In this document: positions 37,804 to 50,039 of the stretch, in pieces
Layout: each line of letters opens with the position of its first letter
Position numbering within the stretch: position 1 is the first letter of the stretch
Assembly: GCA_016712405.1 (NCBI GenBank)
Contig: JADJRD010000001.1
Location: 620,001-684,000 of the forward strand
Reading direction: 5' to 3'
DNA from: Cellvibrio sp.
GTDB taxonomy: Bacteria; Pseudomonadota; Gammaproteobacteria; Pseudomonadales; Cellvibrionaceae
Length of the DNA: 64,000 nucleotides
Program-made: the position numbers and the translations under genes
Notes under the pieces: generated by a model
What the model was told of the DNA's origin: nothing
What the model saw: the letters and a program-made list of their open reading frames with translations, nothing else
Databases searched by the model: none

Positions 37804-38445
37804 TTAAGCTTTACCGACTACTTGACGCTTTTGAATCACTGCATCAACCAAGCCATATTCTTTCGCTTGCTCAGCTGACATAAAATTATCGCGTTCAGTG
37901 TCCAGGGCGATTTTCTCAACTGATTGACCCGAATGCTCAGCCATTAATTCGTTCAAGCGAGTACGAATTTTTAGGATTTCCTGAGCCTGGATATGAATAT
38001 CCGACGCCTGACCTTGGGCTCCACCGCTTGGCTGGTGAATCATCACGCGTGAATTAGGTAAACAGAAACGCTTGCCTTTAGCACCAGCATTCAACAGGAA
38101 AGCCCCCATACTGCAAGCTTGACCAATACACATAGTACTGACGTCCGGCTTGATAAACTGCATGGTGTCGTAAATTGACATACCAGCAGTAACTGAACCA
38201 CCAGGTGAATTGATATATAAATGAATATCTTTATCAGGATTCTCAGCTTCTAAAAACAACAGCTGGGCCACAACCAAATTGGCCATATAATCTTCGACAG
38301 GCCCCACCAAAAAGATCACCCTTTCCTTTAAAAGACGGGAATAGATATCAAAAGAACGTTCCCCACGAGCTGTTTGCTCAATAACAATCGGCACTAACCC
38401 ACTGTTGATGGTGGGGGTTTGAGGCGGAAAATATATTTGCGACAT
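37804..38445 (-). CDS. clpP: ClpP proteolytic subunit
   Basis: The serine protease core shows the catalytic Ser in GQACSMGAFLL, His in RVMIHQPSGG and the Asp in LDTERDNFMSAEQA. The short N-terminal propeptide precedes VPIVIEQTARGERSFDIYSRLL. It works with ClpX. In related genomes tig lies directly upstream; here the RTX island intervenes. Confidence 0.97.
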   Translation of the reverse strand: MSQIYFPPQTPTINSGLVPIVIEQTARGERSFDIYSRLLKERVIFLVGPVEDYMANLVVAQLLFLEAENPDKDIHLYINSPGGSVTAGMSIYDTMQFIKPDVSTMCIGQACSMGAFLLNAGAKGKRFCLPNSRVMIHQPSGGAQGQASDIHIQAQEILKIRTRLNELMAEHSGQSVEKIALDTERDNFMSAEQAKEYGLVDAVIQKRQVVGKA

Positions 38446-38564
38446 GAGTAGTTAATTCCTTATGCATTAACAGGAAATAGGTAAAAGATTGCTGACCTAA
38501 GTGAGCTTAACTGCTGATGGGAGGATATGCCAGTCGAAACAGAAAAAATGCAAAGAGAGGTTAT

Positions 38565-38602
38565 AAAAAAAGCCGCAAAATAAGCATTTTGCGGCTTTTT
38601 TA
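38565..38602 (-). terminator. Terminator of the RTX gene (copy of the tig terminator)
   Basis: AAAGCCGCAAAATAAGC with its complement ATTTTGCGGCTTTTTT forms a strong hairpin with T runs on both strands. It is nearly identical, and in the same orientation, to the hairpin behind tig at 56029-56063 (about two differences). Confidence 0.9.
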
Positions 38603-38608
38603 AGCAAT

Positions 38609-41600
38609 TTAAGAAACTGCTTTAGGAACCCAAGTGTTACTTAATAAAGGTAATAACTGAGCTTCCATTTCCTGAGAGTAAGTTGCGCCAACCCCAACAG
38701 GAGGACTAAAACTCGCCATAGCCGTTACCAGTTGATTGACTTGAGAGCTCAGAAGTACAGCATCTGCAACTTCGATTTTATCCAATTGGTATGAAGCACC
38801 AGAGTACCAATTGGTAACAGTCACATTATCCACTGTACCAACTTGACTAATAATCAGGTTATTGCCGCTACGAGAGAACCATAAATTTTCAAGATCAACA
38901 GAACCAAAGTAGGCAACATCGATACCTGAGCTATCACTGTTATTGATAGTGTCCTGACCGAAACCAGAACCGAAAGAATAGGTGTCATTACCCGTTCCTC
39001 CATTCAAAGTGTCATTACCTGCTCCACCTTCCAACACATCATTACCGGAATCACCACTAAGGGTGTCATTACCCGCTTCACCATACAGCTTATCGTCGCC
39101 ACTGCCTGCAGAAATACTGTCGTCTCCTCCCGCTGCATAAATGGTTTCATTCGACGCCGTCATAGTCACAGAGTTATTCGCATCACTGAAACGGAATGGC
39201 GCCACCGCAAACAATTGCGTCGGGGTGTAACTTGTACCATCAGCAAATTCAATCTTGCTGAATTTGTATGAACTCGAATAGTAAAAACTTTCTACCGTGA
39301 TTTTATCACCAGTTCCATAATTGATGATTAAATCATTGCCGGTTTTATTTAATGTGATTTCTGAAATGTTCACATCAATGAATCGAATAATATCAATTTT
39401 GGCAGTATCGGAATCGTAGGTATTTAATGTATCGACGCCAGAACCTTTACGGAATATGTAAATGTCATTACCTGTTCCACCATTCAATACGTCATTACCC
39501 ACACCTCCATCCAATATATCTGCGCCACTACCTCCGTTAAGCACATCATTACCTTCACCGCCTTCCAATAGATCACTGCCACTATCACCACTCAGAGTGT
39601 CATTACCAACTTCTCCATACAAGAAATCATTTCCACCCTGAGCACTTATGGAATCATCACCTCCACCGGCGTAAACAGTTTCATTCGACGCCGTCATAGT
39701 CACAGAGTTATTCGCATCACTGAAACGGAATGGCGCCACCGCAAACAATTGCGTCGGGGTGTAACTTGTACCATCAGCAAATTCAATCTTGCTGAATTCG
39801 TATGAGCTCGAATAGTAAAAACTTTCTACCGTGATTTTATCACCAGTTCCATAATTGATGATTAAATCATTGCCGGTTTTATTTAATGTGATTTCTGAAA
39901 TGTTCACATCAATGAATCGAATAATATCAATTTTGGCAGTATCGGAATCGTAGGTATTTAATGTATCGACGCCAGAACCTTTACGGAATATGTAAATGTC
40001 ATTACCTGTTCCACCATTCAATACGTCATTACCCACACCTCCATCCAATATATCTGCGCCACTACCTCCGTTAAGCACATCATTACCTTCACCGCCTTCC
40101 AATAGATCACTGCCACTATCACCACTCAGAGTGTCATTACCAACTTCTCCATACAAGAAATCATTTCCACCCTGAGCACTTATGGAATCATCACCTCCAC
40201 CGGCGTAAACAGTTTCATTCGACGCCGTCATAGTCACAGAGTTATTCGCATCACTGAAACGGAATGGCGCCACCGCAAACAATTGCGTCGGGGTGTAACT
40301 TGTACCATCAGCAAATTCAATCTTGCTGAATTCGTATGAGCTCGAATAGTAAAAACTTTCTACCGTGATTTTATCACCAGTTCCATAATTGATGATTAAA
40401 TCATTGCCGGTTTTATTTAATGTGATTTCTGAAATGTTCACATCAATGAATCGAATAATATCAATTTTGGCAGTATCGGAATCGTAGGTATTTAATGTAT
40501 CGACGCCAGAACCTTTACGGAATATGTAAATGTCATTACCTGTTCCACCATTCAATGCATCATTACCTACTCCCCCATCCAACACATCATTCCAACTGCC
40601 TCCATTCAATGTGTCATTACCTTCCCCACCTTCCAACACATCATTACCGGAATCACCACTAAGGGTGTCATTACCCGCTTCACCATACAGCTTATCGTCG
40701 CCACTGCCTGCAGAAATACTGTCGTCTCCTCCCGCTGCATAAATGGTTTCATTCGACGCCGTCATAGTCACAGAGTTATTCGCATCACTGAAACGGAATG
40801 GCGCCACCGCAAACAATTGCGTCGGGGTGTAACTTGTACCATCAGCAAATTCAATCTTGCTGAATTCGTATGAGCTCGAATAGTAAAAACTTTCTACCGT
40901 GATTTTATCACCAGTTCCATAATTGATGATTAAATCATTGCCGGTTTTATTTAATGTGATTTCTGAAATGTTCACATCAATGAATCGAATAATATCAATT
41001 TTGGCAGTATCGGAATCGTAGGTATTTAATGTATCGACGCCAGAACCTTTTACGGAATATGTAAATGTCATTACCTGTTCCACCATTCAATGCATCATTA
41101 CCTACTCCCCCATCCAACACATCATTCCAACTGCCTCCATTCAATGTGTCATTACCTTCCCCACCTTCCAACACATCATTACCGGAATCACCACTAAGGG
41201 TGTCATTACCCGCTTCACCATACAGCTTATCGTCGCCACTGCCTGCAGAAATACTGTCGTCTCCTCCCGCTGCATAAATGGTTTCATTCGACGCCGTCAT
41301 AGTCACAGAGTTATTCGCATCACTGAAACGGAATGGCGCCACCGCAAACAATTGCGTCGGGGTGTAACTTGTACCATCAGCAAATTCAATCTTGCTGAAT
41401 TCGTATGAGCTCGAATAGTAAAAACTTTCTACCGTGATTTTATCACCAGTTCCATAATTGATGATTAAATCATTGCCGGTTTTATTTAATGTGATTTCTG
41501 AAATGTTCACATCAATGAATCGAATAATATCAATTTTGGCAGTATCGGAATCGTAGGTATTTAATGTATCGACGCCAAAACCTTTACGGAATATGTAAAT

Positions 41601-44600
41601 GTCATTACCTGTTCCACCATTCAATGCATCATTACCTACTCCCCCATCCAACACATCATTCCAACTGCCTCCATTCAATGTGTCATTACCTTCCCCACCT
41701 TCCAACACATCATTACCGGAATCACCACTAAGGGTGTCATTGCCCGCTTCACCATACAGCTTGTCATTACCACTGTCTGCATTGATGACGTCATCGCCTC
41801 CACCACCAAAAATAATTTCGGCAGCTGAGGTGAAATTAACAGTGTTGTTAGTTTCACCAAACTGGAATGGCACTACTGCAAATAATTGTGTTGGTGTGTA
41901 ACTGGTTCCATCCGCAAATTCAACTTTACTGAACTCATAGGAACTGCTTGCGTAAAAACTGGAAACTGTAATCTTGTCATCATTTCCATAGTTGATGATT
42001 AAATCATTGCCTGATTTGCCTAAGGTAATTTCGGATAGAACCACATCTTGAAAAAGAATTGTATCAATGCGACCCGCTCCTGAATCATAGGCGTTCAAAA
42101 TGTCCTTGCCTGAGCCCTTTCGGAATATAAACAAATCATTACCAGAACCACCTCTTATATTTTCATCTTTATCAGTGCTAAAAATGAAATCGTCATTCGC
42201 CCCTCTTACTTCAGCATTTTGAAGAATATATTCTTGAGAAAGCTCCGTTCCATCCGCAAAAAATATGCTTGAAAGTGCTGTGGCAGAAACCAAATTTCCA
42301 TTAAAATAGTTTTTAATGTTAATTCTATCGCTTGACTTGAAATCTATAATTAGCAAGTCATTTGCTTTCCTAAAAAATTTTAAAGCTGATAGTGAAATGC
42401 CTTCTCCAAACTGTAAAACATCATTTTCTATCAATAAGCTGGAACTGGTATTGTCAATGAGGTCATTACCATGCCCCAGTTCAAAAACATAAGTATCAGC
42501 ACCAGTACCACCAATGAGTGAGTCATTGCCTTCACCACCGATTAATGTGTCGTCGCCTTCTTTTCCATCAAGGGTGTCATTGCCTGCAAAGCCTTCAATC
42601 CAATTCGATTTTGCAGTACCTATAATAGAATCATTGCCGCGGAAGAAATGCTCCTGTAGCTTGAATTGAATTTCTGCTGGTATCGTTGGATCATAAATAA
42701 GGGTATCCATGACATCCTGCTTGAACCCGGCAAAGATTGATGCATTAAAACTATCAACCCAATCCATAAATTGACTAATTTGGTTATCAACAAAATCAGG
42801 TTGGCTTTCATAAATAGAAATTAAATAAGCTGAAACTTTACTCACATCAGCAATTAATTGATCACCTTCTTGCTCTAATTTGACTAGTTGACTCCAGCCT
42901 GTTAATTCAGCTTGGCCGGATAACTGAGCATAAATATTTTTTTCAAATTCCTGATAAGCCTGATTTAATGCGCTAGCATATTGACCAGTAGGATTTTGTT
43001 GCTCCGCTGCTTCGCCCCAAATAGTTTCAAGTACACCAAGCTGCTGCGCATTAACTTTGGTTCCCCGGCTGGTTGCCTCCACATCTTCCTGATTTGCCCA
43101 TAAAACAATTATGTCACTGACTAATTGTTTGCGTTCATTTAGGTCAGCACTATCAACAAATTGTTTAACTTTCGCATATAAGGTATTTGAAAGATCCATC
43201 GCCATTGCGTGATGTAAGCTATATAAGTTACCAACTCCCATTAAATTTGGAAGCAACGCAATATCAGCAGAAATCTGAATTCCATCGCCATTCATAACAT
43301 CCACAGGTATGGAGCTAACATGTTGAGATTCAAAAAATAGAGTGTTGGTTAGTCTTGTTGTACCGTTTTGAAGTGTGAATGTGCTTTGTTGTTGATGGAT
43401 AACATTTTGAGCATCAGTAAAGCGCTTATTTGTTGCATTCACCGAAATCGATTGTATTTGATGTCCCCCCAATGTGGTCAGTTCGCCCTGATCAGCTACC
43501 CCATTGCTATTCGCATCTCGCCACACTCTAAGCGAAGTGAAAATTGAATCTTGTGAATCAATTTTTGTATCACTGTTGTCATCATATTGTGCCAATGCAA
43601 TATATCCATTCTCAGCATAAGTACCATTTGGCAGTAGGGTGTTTGTTCCAAATAATTCAGCACCACCATCAATATATCCATTGTTGTTTAAATCCAAAAC
43701 TAATAATCCATCCTGTGTCGCAACCCAGCTGGTTTTTTCTGCAAATCCAGAGTTGTCATTATCAAAATTAACGCCGTAGTTAATTGATAATGTATTGATA
43801 ACTCCATCACCATTTATATCCAGAACTAACGGGTCTCTCCTCACGACAGGTCTGTCAGGAATGGCGCTTAACATTGATCCAGGATAACGAACGATTGAAT
43901 TACTTGCATATCCTGAAGTATTTGATGTAACGATAATTTGGCGATCAGTTTGAGCCACTTCGACAACACGGCTTAGGATATCCGCATAATTTAGTGTACT
44001 GCCATCGGAAAATTTTATTAAATCTATATTGGAATTATTGCTAAAATATTGTGGCACCCAAATTTTGTCTTCCGAACCATTTAGTTTGATTTGTAAAGCA
44101 TTTTCTTTGTTACCTTTTATCTTGATAAAACTCAAGTCGTTTAAACTAATTCCTGAATCGAACTCGATTACATCAATATCAGCGATATCGGAACCTGCAT
44201 CAGTTGTAATAACATCAGATCCCCATCCCCTAGCAAAGAAATAAGTATCAGAGCCTTTTCCACCAATGAGCTTGTCATTACCTTCACCACCTATAAGTAA
44301 ATCGTCTCCTGCGAAACCATTGATAATGTCGTCTCCATCTTGACCATTTAAATCATCACCATTTTTAAATCCATTTAATAGATCATCATAAATTGAACCT
44401 TGGGTAACCATAACTTTAACGTCGCTATAGCTCCATTTAGTTCCATCTGCAAACCGAATTTCTTCTAATTTATAGGGGCTATCCCCATCATTAAAAAATA
44501 ATTTCTGACCGTAATAGTATCTGACTTACCCTTTATTGAAAGAATCAAATTATCGTCTTGCTTTCTGGCGATTAAAGGATTGTGCGCTACCCCTCTCACA

Positions 44601-47600
44601 ACTTCGGGATTAGCTTCAATTCCAAGACCAAACTCAATTGCATCTTTTTTATCTATGCCTGTATCCAAATTTATGATTTCATCATTACCCCAAGCTTTGT
44701 CAAACCAATATACGTCAGATCCATCATCTCCATTTAAAACATCATCGCCAGCACCACCAATCAGAATGTCATTACCTGAACGCCCAAAAATTATATCTTT
44801 TCCTGAACCACCATTTAATTTTTCGTCCGTATTATCACCAATAATATAATCATCATTTTTATACGAAAATACAGTTGATGCTCCCGCATTAGTTTGGCCA
44901 GGAGAGGCAAGCGACGATGCTTTGATATAACCGCCTGAAGAAATCAGTAAATCAATTAAGTCTATTTCAAGCCCACTCGAAAAGCGCAACCATTCAATTC
45001 GATTTTCCATTTTGTCCCAGTTGGTAATCGAAATGGAATTCAATTCGTTACCCTGAATGTCAACAAGAGAAATAATGAGGGATTTAGTTGCTTGGTCTTC
45101 TCGAATAGAAAGTTGTTCAAGCGTAATATTCGAACCAAATTCAATAGCGTCCGCAACTTTTGACATAGATCCCGATGTGTAGGCATCCCTGATCAGTAAC
45201 GAACCTGCAACTCGACTTTTATCCTTACTGTTATTTTTGATTTCACTTTCGGTTTTTTCGTCTTGATTAAAATCGGTAATCTGATCAATGCCGTCACCTG
45301 CTCGGAACAGATATATATCTTTTCCACCCAACGCACTTAATTGATCGTTACCTTGACCTCCGTCGAGAACATTATCTCCATCTTTGGCATTGAGGATGTC
45401 ATTACCAATATCTCCAATCAACCAATCAGATCCTGTGCCACCTATTAAGGTATCGTTACCTTGCTCACCAACAAGGAGGTTGTTATTACCTTCTCCTGCA
45501 GACAAAACATCATCACCTTCTCCGCCAAAAATCCAATCAGCTTGTGAACCACCAGTGATAACATCATTTCCATCACCGCCAAAAACGTCATCACCCAAAT
45601 TACTGGCTTGGATGACGTCACTATTGTTCGTACCATTAATGACTAATGAAGAATATGCATTCTCTATAATTTGATTCAACGCCGACTGCGTGGTGAAATT
45701 CACCTCTTCTTTCAATGAAGATTTAATATAATCCCGCTCTGTATGAATGTGGTGTGCAGGACTCCAAGCATCAATATCAATTAAGCGTTCATTATTTTCA
45801 TAACGGAAACGAGTCGTTTCAAATCTGGCCTCCTCATCCGAAAAATGAGTGCCATCCAATTGCAAATTGGTAACTAACTCTTGCCAACCACCCATATGAT
45901 CTGTGTCTTGTCGACGATGCAACTCCAAATCTTCTGCAGCTTTGATTATATTTAGCCATGCCAATGTGAATACAGTGTTAGGCTGTGCAGCCATTAAAGA
46001 ATTAATTTCTTTCTGAAATTGCAAATAATAATCATACTGACTTGCAATCGACAGTGTGCCTTTAAATGTAGTCATTGCGTCAGGATCCAGTTCTGAATAT
46101 TTATAGACGAAACGGTTTCTGACATAGGTAGTGGCCGCCCCATTGATACCCGATTCGAGCACAACTCCAGATGCACTTCTATGATGTACGTTTTCAGCCA
46201 GTATTTGGTCAACAACAGGAAATAATGCACGCTTGTAGATTGCGTTACCGCCTGCCACTTCCAAATCGCTTAGCGTATTAAATAAACCAAAATACAGAAG
46301 TGCCTGTGTATTATCTTTAAAATTGTATCGCTCACTACTTGTCCTACCTTCTGGCCAATAACTCACCAGTTTTTCGTAATGACCATATGTGCCTGCATTA
46401 ATCTCAGTATTGACTACATAACCATTAATGGCAGTCAGCACATTGTTTAATAAACCGACCGCTTCTGTGGCAAGATTAATCGCGAGGTTTTTATTTCCAC
46501 CATCAGCTTTGTGCAAATAATCATAATTCAGTGCAAAATTTTCTTGTGTTTCATTAAAAGTTAATCGGATCGAAGCTCTTGGGTGGTCGTCATGTAACAG
46601 ATCATTCAAGAAATCCCCAAACACTCCACCTAAAACATATCCAATTGCAGCACCTATTACGGCACCAATTGGCCCCATAATACTTCCGCCTACTTTTACA
46701 CCCACTTCAGCACCATAGGTTGCGCCAAAAGTACTGCCATAATAAGTTCCAATTTGTGCAGCTAAAGCACCCTCCCTGGATTCGACTTGATAAGCTTCTT
46801 TACCCAGCTCTGTTCCCAAATAATTGGTCAGCACTGCTTTAAACGTATTCATTTCTGGAACGGTATAACTAAAACCAGACCCAACCCACTGTTCAATATA
46901 GGGTGTGACAAGTGACTGGAATGCATTGCCGTCTTTTTCCGCAAGCCCTAATGCATTACTTAATTCAAGTGCAATTGCCGCACTGATTGCACCAACACCC
47001 ACATCGCGTAAATCAATGTCGGTAAATCCTGTAAATGCATTGTCCACCGCCTCAGAAAAACTTTGCGGTGTTGCTGTCAGCGCAAACATGTCTGCTATGT
47101 TCTCGCCAATTTTTCCAAAAAATTCGCTAACAACAATTTGGGTATATTGGTTATTTCCCGCCATAGAACGGCCAAGCGTCGAACCAAAAATTGAACCTAT
47201 TTGGCCTGCATCAATATAAACAGGTTTTCCACCAACCGTACCAGAAAGAATTTTTACATCAGTTACACCGGCAGCATTACGTGTGTGTTCTATGCTGCCG
47301 GCTTTTGTTTTTGATGTGCCATCAACAAACAATATTTTGTAATCACCGGAACCATCTTTCGCTGTCCATTTGTATCCGGTAAGCATTGCCTTACTACCAG
47401 TTGAACTTCCCCTTTCATCCAAAACATCAGCTTCAAATTTTCCGATGGCAAATTCATAATCCAGGGATCCCGTGTAATGAGCCATTTCATCGGTAAATGA
47501 CAATCCATGCTTATCAATTTGTTTTAAAATACTGATTTGCAATTCAACATTGTCGTGAAGTGATTTAATAATTTCCTGTTTCATTTCAGAAACATCAATT

Positions 47601-49549
47601 TTTTTCAATGACTCAATATCTATAACATGTAAATCAGCAGGTAATTCAATCTCAGGCTCATAAAGTTCTAATCGTGGAGGTTGGCCACCTTCGTGAATCA
47701 AAGCCCAATATTGTTTTAATCTGTCATCAGTCCAAAATGTGGCTTGGATTAAATTGCCAGTCACCGGATTGTATTCAAATTGATGTAACTCACCGTTTTT
47801 AGATTTAAATACAATTTTTTGGATATAGGGTGATGTGCTCCCGTTTTGATCGACCAAATATTGAATGGCTACTTCAAATTCATTGAGATCAAATTCGATT
47901 ACATCGCCGCTGTCAAATTGAAGAGCCATGAATCCATTTGATTCAACCAGCTTGAAAGCGTTATCCCAAATACCATTATTGTTGTTATCTGCTGATGGCA
48001 ATATATCAATAGGTTCTCCATTAGTAGGATCAAACACTAATGGTGGTTGCACAGGATTGTCAGGTATTGTTGGTGTATCACCTGAATTATTAGGAGGAAC
48101 GACAATGGGGCCTGAATTATCAGGAGGAATGACAACGGGATTTTCGGGGTATCCCGTATCATTTGAATCATCTGGATTATCAACCGGAACATCAATAGGC
48201 GGTTCATCAGGCACATCAGTGTCATCATCAGTATCTATCCCCAGTAGATCATTAAAAGCTGCTTTAAATGCAGCCTCACCTACAATGCCACCTGCTACTC
48301 CAGCTACTAGGGAAATGCTTCCCGCTAAAACCATACCAACGGGACCAGTTAAATATAAAGGCGCTAAAGCTGATGAGACTAATGCAGCTGCAGCAGCACC
48401 ACCAGCGAGACCTCCTGCAAAACCCACTCCCCAGTCTGCAACTAAATCTACTGCTTTGTCTTTATCACCAGCTTCCCAAGCTTCATTCGCTTTATGGACG
48501 ACATAACCCAAAAATACTGCATCACCCACAACACCTAAATTAGCCAATATTTTGGTTGCTCTGGCAAGCCGCGCCTGATCATTTGCCGCAGCTGCTGCCG
48601 CAGCTTCATCTTGATAGACTTTAATTAGCTGCTCGTTTGCAAACTTGCTATCTGCTAGAAATTGTTCCTTTACTTGCTGTGCCTTAACAGGGTCTGCTTC
48701 ATTTCCTCTTTCAAAATCTGAAGGAACAGCCTCACCGTTGGGGCTATTTTTATTTTTCAATAATTCTTGAACAACCGAGACACTTTCTACATCCAGTGGA
48801 AATGGCTGTATCAGATGATTAGGCAAATAATTATGTGCATCTATGTGAGTAGGAACTTTTGTCCTCTCTCCTTCAATATGCTGAATTATATTGCCGTCAA
48901 CAGCTCCAAAATTTAATGTCGATAATTGATGCGCAGAATGGTTCATCACCGCAGCAAGTTGAATGGAATAAATTTGACTCGGCGTTTTGCCTGCTGCCAA
49001 GGCTGCATCAGCTAAACTTTTGATATAGGACTTTTCCAACCCATCTATTGAATTAACATTCGGATTATCCATTAATGCCTTAAATTCAACTTGACCAAAT
49101 ACTCTTCCAGTATCAGCAAAAGGCCCAACAATTTTTACATCACCTGCCGTTACAGGAGAATTCACAAAACTGTCGGATGCAGTAGCCCAAGCTCCTAATT
49201 TTCCTTCATATTCTGTTTCAAATAAAAACTTGTTAGCAATCGATCTTTCAGTTCCATCTCGGCCACTGGCCTTAGCATCTCCGTAATCATGATCAACAAA
49301 CCACTCCTTTAATTCTTTAGATATTAAGAAATCTGCTACTTCGGTCTTGTTAATAATACGAACATTTGGATCAGAATTAGACAATGCCAATGCAATACCT
49401 TCAGATCCCAGATCACCAACTTTACCAGAGTACAATACAGTTTGAGTGCCACTTCCTCTTACATCTATGGTCGCAATCAAATCTCGTAATTGATCTAATG
49501 TTGTGATGTTGGCTAATAGACTTTTTGCTTCTTGAAATGAAATAGACAT
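38609..49549 (-). CDS. Giant multi-domain RTX protein, candidate NAD-targeting toxin (about 3,646 aa)
   Basis: One gene is split by two homopolymer shifts (44493-44498, one A/T short; 41048-41051, one extra); fixing them gives 3,647 codons in frame. Order of parts: residues about 36-175, an ADP-ribosyl-cyclase-like segment; 369-430, glycine-zipper hydrophobic segment; 440-510, Asp/Pro-rich linker; about 930-983, second glycine-zipper segment; RTX nonapeptides (GGxGxDxUx) from 45620 and 44830 downward; an FrpC-type self-processing module (43840-43320); then long arrays of RTX plus HCBP-related repeats of 178 residues. The C terminus (AMASFSPPVGVGA and following) looks like a type I secretion signal; no N-terminal signal peptide is present. 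AAGGA precedes the ATG. It follows exporter genes and a small possible immunity gene. Confidence 0.88.
39000..42150 (-). repeat. Near-identical 534-bp tandem repeats in the RTX gene
   Basis: The landmark TTTCATTCGACG recurs at 39145, 39679, 40213, 40747 and 41282: a strict period of 534 bases (178 residues; the last step is 535 because of one extra T). Long parts of the units are identical in DNA. Two variants of the nonapeptide block alternate. A diverged sixth unit runs to about 42150. Confidence 0.93.
43320..43840 (-). other. FrpC-type self-processing module with Asp-Pro site
   Basis: The segment starts RRDPLVLDINGDGVINTL and continues WVATQDGLLVLDLNNNGYID, AELFGTNTLLPNG and LRVWRDANSNGVADQGEL. 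This matches the calcium-induced autocleavage module of Neisseria FrpC and ApxIVA, which cut at an Asp-Pro bond. Here the Asp-Pro codons are at 43830-43835. Confidence 0.75.
49025..49444 (-). other. CD38/ADP-ribosyl-cyclase-like segment of the RTX protein
   Basis: Residues 39-45 (LYSGKVG), W121 in GAWATASDSF and F151-E155 in RVFGQVEFKAL line up, in order and spacing, with the LFWS, VFWKTVS and TFGSVEVHNL blocks of CD38, where the second Trp and the last Glu are active-site residues. The Glu of CD38's TLEDT appears replaced by Asn67. This is from memory, without a profile search. Confidence 0.4.
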
Positions 49550-49563
49550 GTTTATTCCTTAAA

Positions 49564-50016
49564 CTAAAAAGTAAATGAAACTGAGTAGGTATTAGTAAGC
49601 CTGTAGATCCCACTAATTTGATGAGTTTTCAAAGCCTCTTTCAATCTCTCTAAAATATATTCGTCGGAAATAGAGGATTTATCTAGCCTTTCAATCGAAT
49701 GAAGCCCCCAAATTTGATGCCCATTCCTAGTGTTGTTATCCCAAGATCCACCTTCAGAGGAAAGGACAATTTTAACTAACTTACCTTCTAAAGATAGAAC
49801 GGAGGACGAAAGATGAGAACTCTCAAATGTTCCAGAAAGCATCATGATAAAAAATATGTTCCGCGCTCTATCAACTGTCCAGCTATATTTCCCATTAAGC
49901 GTAGCGATGTTATCTAGACTTTTATACGAATGACTAGGATAAATTTTTTTCCAAATTTCTCGAATGTTATATTTCTGCATATCTTCTTCAGAGATATATT
50001 GATTTATAAATGCCAT
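49564..50016 (-). CDS. Small cytosolic protein, candidate immunity protein, 150 aa
   Basis: The protein begins MAFINQYISEEDMQKYNIRE and has SWTVDRARNIFFIMM, then SWDNNTRNGHQIWGLHSIE and a C-terminal LKEALKTHQISGIY. I recall a widespread family of similar small proteins (MAFINEYI..., W.IDRER..., LKEAL..Y) that often sit beside toxin genes, but cannot check this here. There is no signal peptide or membrane helix. It ends 14 bases before the RTX start, so the two are surely cotranscribed. An immunity role against the RTX N-terminal domain is inferred from size, location and position in the operon; a secretion-accessory role is the alternative. Confidence 0.7.
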   Translation of the reverse strand: MAFINQYISEEDMQKYNIREIWKKIYPSHSYKSLDNIATLNGKYSWTVDRARNIFFIMMLSGTFESSHLSSSVLSLEGKLVKIVLSSEGGSWDNNTRNGHQIWGLHSIERLDKSSISDEYILERLKEALKTHQISGIYRLTNTYSVSFTF

Positions 50017-50039
50017 GATTTTTTCCTTATGGTAATAAA

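Noticed and set aside
40530..41901. Pro/Ser-rich open frames on the plus strand across the RTX array
   Set aside because: They are antisense shadows of the GGxGxD repeats and repeat with the same 534-base period.
39000..42150. Regular repeats considered as a CRISPR array
   Set aside because: Units are 534 bases, coding, and lack short repeat-spacer design.
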